Positions 1 through 7,604 of a stretch of 13,119 bases of DNA are shown here, piece after piece. Under the pieces are notes generated by a model. The model was not told the DNA's origin and searched no databases. It was given only the letters and a program-made list of their open reading frames with translations. Each line of letters begins with the position of its first letter. Position 1 is the stretch's first letter. Position numbers and translations under genes: made by a program. The stretch is from Chlamydomonas sphaeroides. Lineage: Eukaryota > Chlorophyta > Chlorophyceae > Chlamydomonadales > Chlamydomonadaceae. The stretch spans positions 8,088 to 21,206 of the forward strand of contig BDDC01001468.1 in the NCBI GenBank assembly GCA_001662425.1, in the 5' to 3' direction.

Positions 1-67
1 CACGCCTTCCCCTCACCCACACACACCCTGCATCTCCTCCTCGACCCCCTCCCCCCTCCCCTCTCAG

Positions 68-686
68 TCACGCTACCTGGACGCGCTGCTAGCCTCCGGC
101 TGGGCGCTGCGGCCCGAGGAGGAGGCGCTCCTGGGCTGGGCACAGGGGGCGCCCTCGGGCCAGGCAGCGGGCCGCGGCGGCGGCGGCGGCATCCGGCTGC
201 GGGCGCGCTACTCAGAGGCCAGCGGCCAGGCGGGGCTCTACCGCAAGGCCACGGCCTTTGAGGCGCTGGTGCGGCGGCGTGGCGGCGCGTTGGGCTGAGG
301 GAGCGGGGCAGGAGGCAGGGCAGGGGTGCGGACCGGCCCTGGGGGCGCCTGGACGGGAGGCGGCGCTGCTGCCACGACGCGCTTGCCTGGGCCGCCATCA
401 TCATTTGTTTGGGACAGCGTTTGGCGACGCCCGGCCCCCAGCACTACGCTGGGACAGCTAGACACGTTGGGGCCCCCTTAACCACGAAACCCACACGAAC
501 CCTGAACCCCAACCCTGCCCCCGCCCCCGCCTGTCCCAGCTGGGCCAGCTGTCGCTGGACGACCCGGCCCGGCTGCAGGAGCTGCTGGGGGCGCTGGAGC
601 CGGCCATGGCCGCGGTAGACGCGGGCCAGGAGGAGGAGCAGGGGCGGGGCGGGCGGCAGGGGCGGAGGGGCGCGGGGGCGCGGTAG
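68..686 (+). CDS. Mini-ribonuclease III-like protein, 3' end only (two terminal exons)
   Basis: The gene is partial: its upstream exons lie left of the window, and bases 1-67 are the end of an intron with a C/T-rich tract and a cag acceptor. Exons are 68-268 and 540-686, joined in phase 0 by a GTGCGG donor and a cccag acceptor, with a TAG stop at 684-686. The first exon reads SRYLDALLASGW, then a PEEE turn, then RARYSEASGQAGLYRKATAF with EAL. The second continues LGQLSLDDPARLQELLGALE. This order (YxDALL, xPEEE, YRKATxFEAL, LxLxxxxRLxELL) follows the C-terminal half of Mini-RNase III, a compact RNase III-domain enzyme. Bacterial members mature 23S rRNA, and plant homologues (RNC3/RNC4) act on chloroplast RNA. 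The Glu of FEAL (260-262) is likely a metal ligand. The tail is Gly/Arg/Gln-rich and disordered-looking. Without splicing the frame would stop at 297-299 and lose the conserved end. Plastid targeting cannot be judged because the N-terminus is absent. Confidence 0.75.
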
Positions 687-747
687 GCGCGTACATGTCT
701 CGTGAACGGCAGCAAGGCTGGCCGGCGGCCAGTTGGGTGGCGTTGGG

Positions 748-813
748 GCACCTGGCCCTGAGGCAGGCAGCGGCTGGCCTGCACCTGGCTCTGAGGCAGG
801 AAGCAGCTGGCCT
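748..813. repeat. Imperfect 33-bp tandem duplication
   Basis: Two adjacent 33-bp copies (748-780 and 781-813) share the core GCACCTGGC and CTGAGGCAGG and differ at three positions. A partial third echo (GCAAGCAGCTG) follows. The duplication lies about 60 bp after the Mini-RNase III-like stop, probably in its 3' UTR. Confidence 0.8.
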
Positions 814-1013
814 GCAAGCAGCTGTGCCCTTTAGGGGGGTGCCGCTGGATGCACGCTCGCTGGACCAGGCTCACCAGGAGAGCGCGGGGCGGTGACGCTG
901 CTGCGCCGGTATCTAGCCAGCAGCTGCGGGCTGGTGGGCGCTAAAGGCGCCGAGGCAGCACACATGGCTCGCGGCGCCACGGCCGCCGAAGATAGGTACC
1001 AGCCAGGCGCCTG

Positions 1014-1018
1014 TTACA
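1014..1018 (-). terminator. Candidate polyadenylation signal (TGTAA) of the rhomboid gene
   Basis: TGTAA, read on the minus strand, lies about 270 nt past the rhomboid stop codon. TGTAA is the common near-upstream poly(A) element of green algal nuclear genes. It is the only one I saw in the convergent region on that strand, but a 5-mer is weak evidence without transcript ends. Confidence 0.4.
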
Positions 1019-1288
1019 CTGCACTCTGATGCGCTGCCTTGCTCTCCTCCTGCGCCGCCCCGAGCGCCGCACCAGCTGCGCGCATCAGCGCCAGCCCCGG
1101 CCATCCGCCACTACGGCCCCCTCACACGAGGCACAGCCGCCCGCAGCCCCCGGCCCGCAGCCCCGCCGCCAGCCACAGCCGCCTCGACCGGCCGCGAGCC
1201 GGCCGCCGTATGCGGCCATGTCCCGCCCCCCGCTCGCGCCCACCTGCCCGGCCTCGCGCGGCCTCGCGCCCGCCGCATGCTCCCCTGC

Positions 1289-3705
1289 CTACCGCTTACT
1301 GCGGAACAGCGGCAGCAGCGGCACGTCCTCCACGTAGCCGTTGCGCCAGCGGTAGCGCGGCCCGATGAGCCAGCACGCCGCCGCGCCGCCCACCAGGCCT
1401 CCCAGGTGCGACCTGCGTGAGAAGGGGGCGGAACGCTGGTTCGGCATAGGGAGGCCGATGCGGATGCAAAGCGCCGGGCCAGGACGCGTGCGGGTCAGAG
1501 GTCGAGAGAGGCAGCAGCGCGAGAGTGCGCTCAGGGGCCTGCCTCAGCTCCGCGATGCCACGCTCTGGTAGCACCCGGACGTCGGGGTGCTCCGGGGTGC
1601 TGGCCGCCTCACGGCACCGCCGCCCCCGTCCTCCCTCCCGTCCTCCCTCCCGTCCTCCCTCCGTCCTCCCTCCCTCCCCTCCTCCCTCCCGTCCTCCCTC
1701 CCGTCCTCCCTCCCGTCCTCCTTCCATCCTTTCCTTCTCCCCCGCCCGCCCCGCCCCACCAGTGCGCCACGCCGCCGCCCGTGAGCAACCACAGCAGCAC
1801 GTTCAAGCCCACGATCTGGGGGCGGGGGTGGGTGCAAGTGGCGGGACGGGCCGAGCAAACTCTGGGATGGGAGCGAGCGAGCGCATGCGGGGCGGGGCGG
1901 CGCCGGCCGCCAGGCGCTGCAGCCGGCGCCAGCAGAAGGCGGGCATGGGGTGCGGCGGTGTGTGCACGCGGGCCAGCCGGCGGGGCTCCGCCGCCAGAGG
2001 CGGGGCGGCGTGACCCTACCCGCCGCCGCTCCTGGCCGCCGGTCCTCTGCCCGCCGCCACTACGGCATCCTCGCTGCTCCCGCCGCCACGGCCCCCCTCC
2101 CCGGCCCCCCGCAGGCCGCCCCACCTGCGCCACCCAGCGCTGCTCGTCCAGCCCCCAGCCCGTGTAGTGGCGGTTGCGGACCCGGTACAGCACGTAGGCA
2201 GCGAACAGGCCGCTGATGCCGCCTGGGGCAGGGGCAGGCCGGGCAGGGCAGCAATGAGCGGGCAGGGCGCGGGCGGGGGCCCGAGGTGAGGCGGCGGTAG
2301 GGCAGAGCCGTCGCGAGGGGCACGGCCCTCTGGCGTGGAAGCGCGCGCGCGTATGACAGTACCGTACGCTTTGCCCGTGCCCCCTCGCGTCACCCCCATC
2401 CGCCCCCGCGCCGCCGCACCCGATGCGCCCAGCGACGCCACGCCGAAGGAGCCCAGGAAGTACTGCGATGCGCCGCCCGCCAGCACGGCGGCGGTGTAGA
2501 TGGCTGCGAAGCGGCCCCGCCCCACTGCGCTCTCCAGCTGCGGCCCCAGCCAGTGCAGCGCCAGCATGTTGCACTGGCGGCGGGAGGGATCGCAGGCAAG
2601 GGGTCGGGTTGAAGGTGGGAACTGGGCTGTCAGGGCAGCTTCCGAGGGGTGCGGGGAACAGCGGCCAACCGGTTCACAGACGCCGGCTCCCCACGGCGCG
2701 TCCCCTTCCTGCCGTGTGCACCCCCCTCGCCCCCGCCCCCGCCCCCCGTGGCGCTGCCGCCTGGCGCACCAGCAGGTGGATGGATGGGCCGGCTCGCCCC
2801 CGTGTATCCCCTGCCTGTCCTCCCCCTCCCCCTCCCCCTACCCCTGGCCCCGCTGCCCCCTGGCACCACCCCCTGCCGCACCAGCAGATGTATGGGGTCG
2901 GTGTGCAGGAAGCCCGCGGTGAGCAGGCGGTGCCACTCGCCCTTGGCCACCAGGTAGGGCACCACTGGGGCAGACGGCGGGGGGCCGGGCCCGGGGTGAG
3001 AGGGGTGGAGGGTGGAGGGCACAGGGGATGGCCGGACGATGGAGGGCGCGGCCCCGGCCGCGGGCCGCACGCGAGCGGGCGCGGCAGCGGCTCACGTGCG
3101 TACTGCGCGGCCACGCCGCGGTCCATCTTGGCCACGATGAAGGTCGCGAGGTTGAGTGACAGCAGCAGGTTGGTCACTGCGACAGTGGGCCCGGGGGGTT
3201 TGGGCGGGCTGGGCAGCGGGAAGGGTGGGCTGCCGGGGGCAGGCTTTCGTGCGGAGGCTGCTGCCTCATGGACCCCCCCCCACCGCACCCCGCACGTCCC
3301 TGTTGCCTGTGTGCCGCCCCACCACGCACCTTGGCGGGTAGGGTCGCGGAAGTCGTTCATGGATGGCATCCAGGACAAGTGGCGGACGCCGCTGGCCGCC
3401 CCGAGTCCGAGCGGGGAACTCGGAGTTGCGCGGGTATTGCTGCTCGGCACGCTGAGGCCGAGACCACCCACCGCGCCACTGGAACCGCGACGAGACGCGA
3501 GCAGCGGTGTCGCAGCGATCCAGGCGCTCGTAAAATCCGGCGATAGCGTCGAGTTGCCGCTCGTGCTGGGAGCGGCATCTTCGGCATCACCTGCATTCTT
3601 CAAAGGCAAGGACGCCCCGCAGCTGCCCAGTCCATGCCAAGTGCGCGATGGTAGTGCTCGACCCAGCGACACCAGTTGCCAGCTCCGTCTTCCGGCAGCG
3701 GCCAT
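1289..3705 (-). CDS. Rhomboid-family intramembrane serine protease (complete, seven exons)
   Basis: Exons in transcript order are 3705-3330, 3176-3096, 2964-2882, 2573-2420, 2222-2125, 1815-1760 and 1412-1289 (TAG stop). They total 972 nt, or 323 aa, with matching phases at every junction. The first ATG follows an in-frame stop at 3738-3736. Residues 1-125 form a transit-like, Arg/Ser/Ala-rich extension. The rhomboid domain is at 126-310: TM1 near 126-141 (TNLLLSLNLATFIVA), the WHRLLTAGFLHTDPIH loop, HLLCN with H178 and N182 (oxyanion side), TM segment 202-220, GASGG with nucleophile S231, AQIVGLNVLLWLL near 263-275, and WSHLGGLVGG with catalytic H285. All residues needed for activity are present. 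Rhomboids cleave transmembrane substrates within the bilayer. The LGPRY-like end and the N-terminal extension resemble plant organellar rhomboids (RBL10/RBL11 type), but plastid versus mitochondrion is not settled. The gene is divergent from COQ5 and convergent with the Mini-RNase III-like gene. Confidence 0.85.
1630..1729. repeat. 12-bp polypyrimidine/polypurine minisatellite in rhomboid intron 6
   Basis: Units of CCTCCCTCCCGT (+ strand) lie at 1630-1641, 1642-1653, 1681-1692, 1693-1704 and 1705-1716. Between them are an 11-bp and a 16-bp variant, and a decayed copy follows at 1717-1729. In the rhomboid pre-mRNA this is a GGGAGG-rich purine tract about 30-130 nt after the intron 6 donor (1759). 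The runs could form G-quadruplex or triplex structures. Confidence 0.9.
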
Positions 3706-4115
3706 CTGGATGGTTGGACCCCGTGTAGCTATGAGCTATGTAGGTATGATACGCTTTGAGGACCAGTGGAAGGGACGGTGGGGGTGCGGGCATGTATGGC
3801 TTGCGCATGCGTATTAGTTAGTAGCGGGTATGACACGGGGCCCGCCTGATTCATCCCGTTCTCGCCCACGCGGCAGCCTGGCTGGTGCTTGACACCTTCC
3901 TCAGTTGCATTAGAGCAGAACACATAGTACTGCAGGCAGAGCTCGGGGGAAGGGCAGCTACACAGTGGCTGGAGATGGGATTGGATTGGATGGGGGGAAC
4001 ACGAAAGGGGACAGCCGCGTGCCGGGTTATGCGGGGTCGCTGTTTGCCCAACACGGACCATTACTCTCCATCAAGACTGTAAAGCATCAGGTCATACGTA
4101 GTTAGGTGGTGACCG
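3706..4115. promoter_or_regulatory. Divergent promoter region between the rhomboid gene and COQ5
   Basis: These 410 bp lie head to head between two start codons and must hold both 5' UTRs and both core promoters unless further upstream exons exist. The stretch is visibly less GC-rich than the flanking genes. In-frame stops sit just before both ATGs (3738-3736 on -, 4110-4112 on +), which supports both starts. I see no clear TATA box and no repeated operator-like motif. Confidence 0.55.
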
Positions 4116-6904
4116 ATGCAGCGCGCAGCGCGCCTGTCCGGCGGCCTTTGCGGGTCGCTCGCGCAGCGCTGGGCCGCTCTCAGTGGCTCTAGCCTGTCTG
4201 GAGTCTCCGATGCGCTTGCAAGTAGTGAGCGCGGCTACGCGTCGTCGGCGCAACCCGGTGATGGGCCCGAAATCGACTTCGGTGAGCCCAGCCGACACCA
4301 AGCAAGCTCCTGTCCACATAACTTGGCCCACGAAATCGGGCGGGCCCCGGCTCAATCCGCCAGGACACATCCAAACCCAACACGACACCCCGCCTGTGGC
4401 ACCGCAGGCTTCCGCCAGGTCCCGCGCGAGGCCAAGGTCGGGCTCGTTGGCCAGGTCTTCAGCAGCGTGGCCTCCTCGTATGATATCATGAACGACCTCA
4501 TGAGCGGCGGCCTGCACCGCCTGTGGAAGGACAGGTGCGGCCGGGGCAGCGCCGACAGCGGGGGCACGCCGAGAGACCCCGCGACGAGCCCGGGTCCAGC
4601 CCGCTCTCATATCCCCGCCTGCGCAGCCCCACGCTGCCTTCGCTCCTGCTCCCATCTCCTCCCCCTGCGCCACCCCCGGCTCATGCTGTGCCGCGAGCCC
4701 GGTCCCATGTACCTTATTCACGGTTTTTCCCAACCAGATTGCTCCCCTCGCATTCCTTGCACCCTCAGGCTGGTGGAGTCGCTGCGGCCCTTCCCTGGAC
4801 AGGAGCACCTTGACGTCGCGGGGGGCACAGGCGACGTGGCTTTCCGGGTGCTGCGCGCCGTGCGGGCCGCTGAGGCGGAGGAGCGCCTCGCGGCGGCCAC
4901 CGCCAGCAAGCCCAGCGCTGGCGGCCCACGCCGGCCGCCGCCGACCGCGAACGCGGCAGGGCCGGGGCCCGGCTCTGCCTCGGCGGCCTCCGGCCCCGCT
5001 TCCTCGAGCGCACCCGGCGCCTCGTCGTCGTTCCCGCCGCTGACGCCGGGGCGGGTGGTAGTGTGCGACATCAACCCAGACATGCTGGCGGTGGGGCGGC
5101 AAAAGGCGGCGGCCGCCAGCGACCTGGCAGGTACGCCGCGCCCCCGGGGGCTGCGCGGGGCCTGACAAGGCGGCAGTGTTGGATGCGGCTTGAGGGCCTC
5201 ATGCGGCGCGGGTCCAGATAACCAGCTGGGCGCTACGGCTGTTGCGGCATGCAAGCGGGGGCACAGTACGTGCCTGCGTACCCCGGGTTGCGACGCGTGC
5301 ACACCCATGCCTGCGTACCCCGGGTTGCGAAGAGACCATGTGCGCGGGTGGGGTGTCAGCTGGCGAGACGGCATGCGGCGCTGCCTGGTTGCCCGCTCGC
5401 TCCCGACCTGGCGCCCGGGGCCGGCGCCGCAGGCGACACGGGGCTGTCGTTCGTGGAGGGCAACGCAGAGGTGCTCCCCTTCGAGGACGCCTCCTTTGAC
5501 TCCTACACCATCGCCTTTGGCATCCGCAACGTCACGGACCGGCCCGCGGCGCTGCGGGAGGCGCTGCGCGTGCTCAAGCCGGGCGGCAGGTGCGCTGCCA
5601 GGGCCGCAATCCGCTGCCAGGGCCGCAATGCGCTGCCAGGGCCGCAATTCGCTGCCAGGGCCGCAATGCGCTGCCAGGGCCGCAATGCGCTGCCAGGGCC
5701 GCAATGCGCTGCCAGGGCCGCAATGCGCTGCCAGGGCCGCAATCCGCTGCCAGGGCCACAATGCGCTGCCAGGGCCGCAATCCGCTGCCAGGGCCGCAAT
5801 GCGCTGCCAGGGCCGCAATCCGCTGCCAGGGCCGCAATCCGCTGCCAGGGCCGCAATGCGCTGCCAGGGCCGCAATGCGCTGCCAGGGCCGCAATGCGCT
5901 GCCAGGGCCGCAATCCGCCGCCAGGGCCGCAATGCACTGCCAGGGCCGCAATGCGCTGCCAGGGCCGCAATGCGCTGCCAGGGCCGCTATGCGCTGCCAG
6001 GGCCGCAATCCGCTGCCAGGGCCGCAGTCCGCTCGCCGCCTGCGGCAGGGGCAAGCGGGGGGGGGCATCGCCAGCGTCCCCTCTGCACGCCCCGCTTGTA
6101 CTCGCGCACACGCAGTCCCCCCTGCTCGGCATCACTCCCGCGCCCCACACGGAGCTGCTGCGTCCCTGCCCCGGGACATCTTGGCCACCGCCACGGCATG
6201 TGCCTCCCGTCGTGCGCCCACACCGCCCGTGCGTCGCCGCCCTCCCTTCGGCCCCCGCTGTGGCCCGGCCCACAGGTTCCTGTGCCTGGAGTTCTCGGCC
6301 GTGACGCAGCCCGGCCTGCGCGAGCTGTACGACGCCTACTCCTTCGCCGTCATCCCCGCCATCGGGGGCGTGGTAGCGGGCGACGCCGCCTCGTACCAGT
6401 ACCTGGTGGAGAGCATACGCAAATTCCCCGACCAGGTGCGGCCCCTATGGGGGAGAGGGGGCGTGAGGTGGCGAGCAGAGGGGGCAGCGGCGGGCGGTTG
6501 CCCTGGCAGGACCGAGACGGCGGAGGCGGGGCGGAGAAGGCGGCATCTTCACGACAGGGATGAGGGCCGCCGGTCGGGGCAGGCGGCGCCCGTTCTGAGG
6601 TCGGGACATAGGGCCACGGTGTGGGGCCATGGCGTGGGGCTGGGGGCTTGCACAGGCCTCGCTATGGAACATGCCGTTGGCCACCGGCCCGCTGGCCGCC
6701 GCTGGCGTCCATCCGTAGGATCGGGGCGTCGCGCGCCCGGCGTGTCCTGACGGCCGCAACCCCTCGCCCGCGCCGCTCCTGCGGTTGTGGCTGGCCCCGC
6801 AGGAGACGTTCGCGCGGATGATCGAGGAGGCGGGCTTCCGGGCGGTCACGTACGAGAACCTCACGGCCGGCGTGGTGGCGCTGCACAGCGGCTTCAAGGT
6901 GTGA
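4116..6904 (+). CDS. COQ5: COQ5: 2-methoxy-6-polyprenyl-1,4-benzoquinol C-methyltransferase, mitochondrial (complete, six exons)
   Basis: Exons are 4116-4281, 4408-4534, 4769-5130, 5433-5589, 6276-6435 and 6803-6904 (TGA). They total 1074 nt, or 357 aa, with every phase agreeing. An in-frame TGA directly upstream (4110-4112) fixes the start. Residues 1-45 are an Arg/Ser/Ala-rich mitochondrial presequence ending near RGYAS. Both UbiE/COQ5 signatures are complete: YDIMNDLMSGGLHRLW at 80-95 and RVLKPGGRFLCLEFS at 264-278, the latter split by intron 4. The SAM-binding motif LDVAGGTGD is at 112-120, DINPDML is at 198-204, and the conserved end is AGVVALHSGFK. The enzyme makes the SAM-dependent C-methylation of the benzoquinol ring in ubiquinone synthesis at the matrix face of the inner membrane. 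An Ala/Pro/Ser-rich insert of about 60 residues (131-191) separates the SAM motif from DINPDML. The plastid phylloquinone homologue (MenG) is the alternative, but the presequence and the VALHSGFK end favour COQ5. Confidence 0.93.
5271..5330. repeat. Perfect 23-bp direct repeat in COQ5 intron 3
   Basis: The same 23 bases (TGCCTGCGTACC followed by CCGGGTTGCGA) occur at 5271-5293 and 5308-5330, offset by 37 bp. They are separated by 14 bp of unrelated sequence, inside intron 3 (5131-5432) and about 100 bp before the acceptor. No function is evident. Confidence 0.9.
5591..6027. repeat. Minisatellite, 23 tandem copies of a 19-bp unit, in COQ5 intron 4
   Basis: The consensus unit is TGCGCTGCCAGGGCCGCAA. 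Exactly 23 units fill 437 bp with no length change. The second base alternates between G (majority) and C, with one T in unit 4. Other variants are CCACA (unit 9), CCGCC (unit 18), TGCACTG (unit 19), CCGCTA (unit 21) and CCGCAG (unit 23). The array starts one base inside intron 4 (5590-6275), overlapping the donor GTGCGC. Because 19 is not a multiple of 3 and the unit has no stop in any frame, all six frames stay open across it. The long peptides this gives (repeating RCQGRN or PLPGPQ on +, LRPWQR on -) are artefacts. Confidence 0.97.
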
Positions 6905-7000
6905 GGCGTGAGGCGGCGGCGGCCGCGATTGGAGGACGTCTTCATGGAGCTGTGGCGGCCAGCGACACCCTGGTGCCCTGGCGCACACGGGGTGACGTCG

Positions 7001-7074
7001 ACGAGGAGGTGGAGGAGGAGCAGGAGGTGGTGGAGGAGCAGAAGGTGGAGGAGGAGGGGCAGAGGTGGGGGGGG
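7001..7074 (+). repeat. GGA/GGT purine-rich tract
   Basis: About 70 bases of GAGGAGGTGG-type sequence contain only a few pyrimidines. The tract lies about 100 bp after the COQ5 stop and is likely 3' UTR. It can be read as a Glu/Val-rich peptide, but there is no sign of real coding. Confidence 0.8.
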
Positions 7075-7085
7075 CCTCCGACAGC

Positions 7086-7130
7086 GCCAGGCACCTGGCA
7101 CAGCAGCGCCGGCAGCGCCAGGCGCCTGGC
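7086..7130. repeat. Duplicated palindromic element
   Basis: GCCAGGCGCCTGGC at 7117-7130 is a perfect 14-bp palindrome. GCCAGGCACCTGGC at 7086-7099 is the same element with one change that spoils the symmetry. Both are preceded by CAGC and sit 31 bp apart. If the region is COQ5 3' UTR, the perfect copy is self-complementary and could pair between transcripts or form a cruciform in DNA. Confidence 0.85.
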
Positions 7131-7236
7131 TCAAGTGGTGTAGGTGGCTCCATGCCCTGGATGCGCGAGGGGGCGCGTAGTGAGATAGAGCCGCGGATGG
7201 CGGGGGGCGCGGCGCAGGGGGGGGGGTGTCGCGACC

Positions 7237-7241
7237 TGTAA
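7237..7241 (+). terminator. Candidate polyadenylation signal (TGTAA) of COQ5
   Basis: TGTAA lies about 330 nt after the COQ5 stop, a normal 3' UTR length for green algae. The alternative at 7522-7526 would give a UTR of about 620 nt and would crowd the next gene. Confidence 0.5.
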
Positions 7242-7604
7242 GGCGTCTCAACGTCTCTAGGGTCGGGCCCCTGCGGGTGCGCCGCTACGCGCCCCGCTGG
7301 GCATACGCCGGCGCGCTGCGCTGTGCTGTGGGCGTGCCTGTGGCACTGGTGCCCGGGTGGTGGTATCGGGAGCGGTGCGGGCGTCTGCGAGGGCCTCCGC
7401 GTGCTGCGCGTGGCCAGGTCCTACATACATGGATAGGTGCCAGTTTCGCGACACTGGCGCGTAACCATGGGCCTACTTCACTGGAATCGGTACACCCTTC
7501 AGCAATGTATTCTCGGTTAGATGTAAACCCCGACAGCTATGTTTGACGAAGTGCGGCTCGGACCTAATCACATGCCGAAGCCACCGCACTGGAGCGCAAC
7601 CCGC

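Larger units (their letters stand above)
687..1288. other. Convergent 3' region with no gene seen
   Basis: This stretch separates the stop codon of the Mini-RNase III-like gene (+) from the stop of the rhomboid gene (-), so it should hold both 3' UTRs. I see no exon-like coding and no RNA gene. The right half is C-rich on + (G-rich in the rhomboid transcript). It contains a 33-bp tandem duplication and one TGTAA on the minus strand. I found no TGTAA on + for the Mini-RNase III-like gene. Confidence 0.6.
6905..7604. other. Intergenic region between COQ5 and the glycosyltransferase gene
   Basis: I recognise no gene here. The left part is probably the COQ5 3' UTR, with a GGA-rich purine tract, two palindromic copies of a CAGCGCCAGG element and a TGTAA at 7237-7241. 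The right part (about 7250-7604) should hold the promoter and 5' UTR of the next gene, and base composition becomes less GC-rich from about 7430. A second TGTAA at 7522-7526 also supplies an in-frame TAA upstream of the next gene's possible ATGs. Confidence 0.5.

Noticed and set aside
269..299. Mini-RNase III-like protein ending at the unspliced TGA (297-299)
   Set aside because: A GTGCGG donor at 269 and an acceptor before 540 join in frame and restore the conserved LGQL...RLQELL end.
1029..1368. Overlapping + strand Pro/Ala/Arg-rich frames of about 100 codons
   Set aside because: They are low-complexity, overlap each other and the rhomboid terminal exon on the other strand, and resemble nothing known.
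2423..3817. Long + strand open frame (464 codons) opposite the rhomboid gene
   Set aside because: It is antisense to conserved rhomboid exons, has Arg/Pro/Ala-rich low-complexity translation and no recognisable domain. High GC makes such frames common.
4092..5168. Minus-strand open frame (358 codons) opposite COQ5 exons 1-3
   Set aside because: It is a shadow of GC-rich COQ5 coding and stop-free introns. The COQ5 signatures on + are unambiguous.
4718..5932. Minus-strand repeat protein (LRPWQRIAALAA-type, about 400 codons)
   Set aside because: It is a translation of the 19-bp minisatellite. All six frames of the array are open, so length carries no information.
5591..6027. CRISPR-like array
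   Set aside because: The units are contiguous with no spacers, the host is eukaryotic, and the array lies inside an intron.
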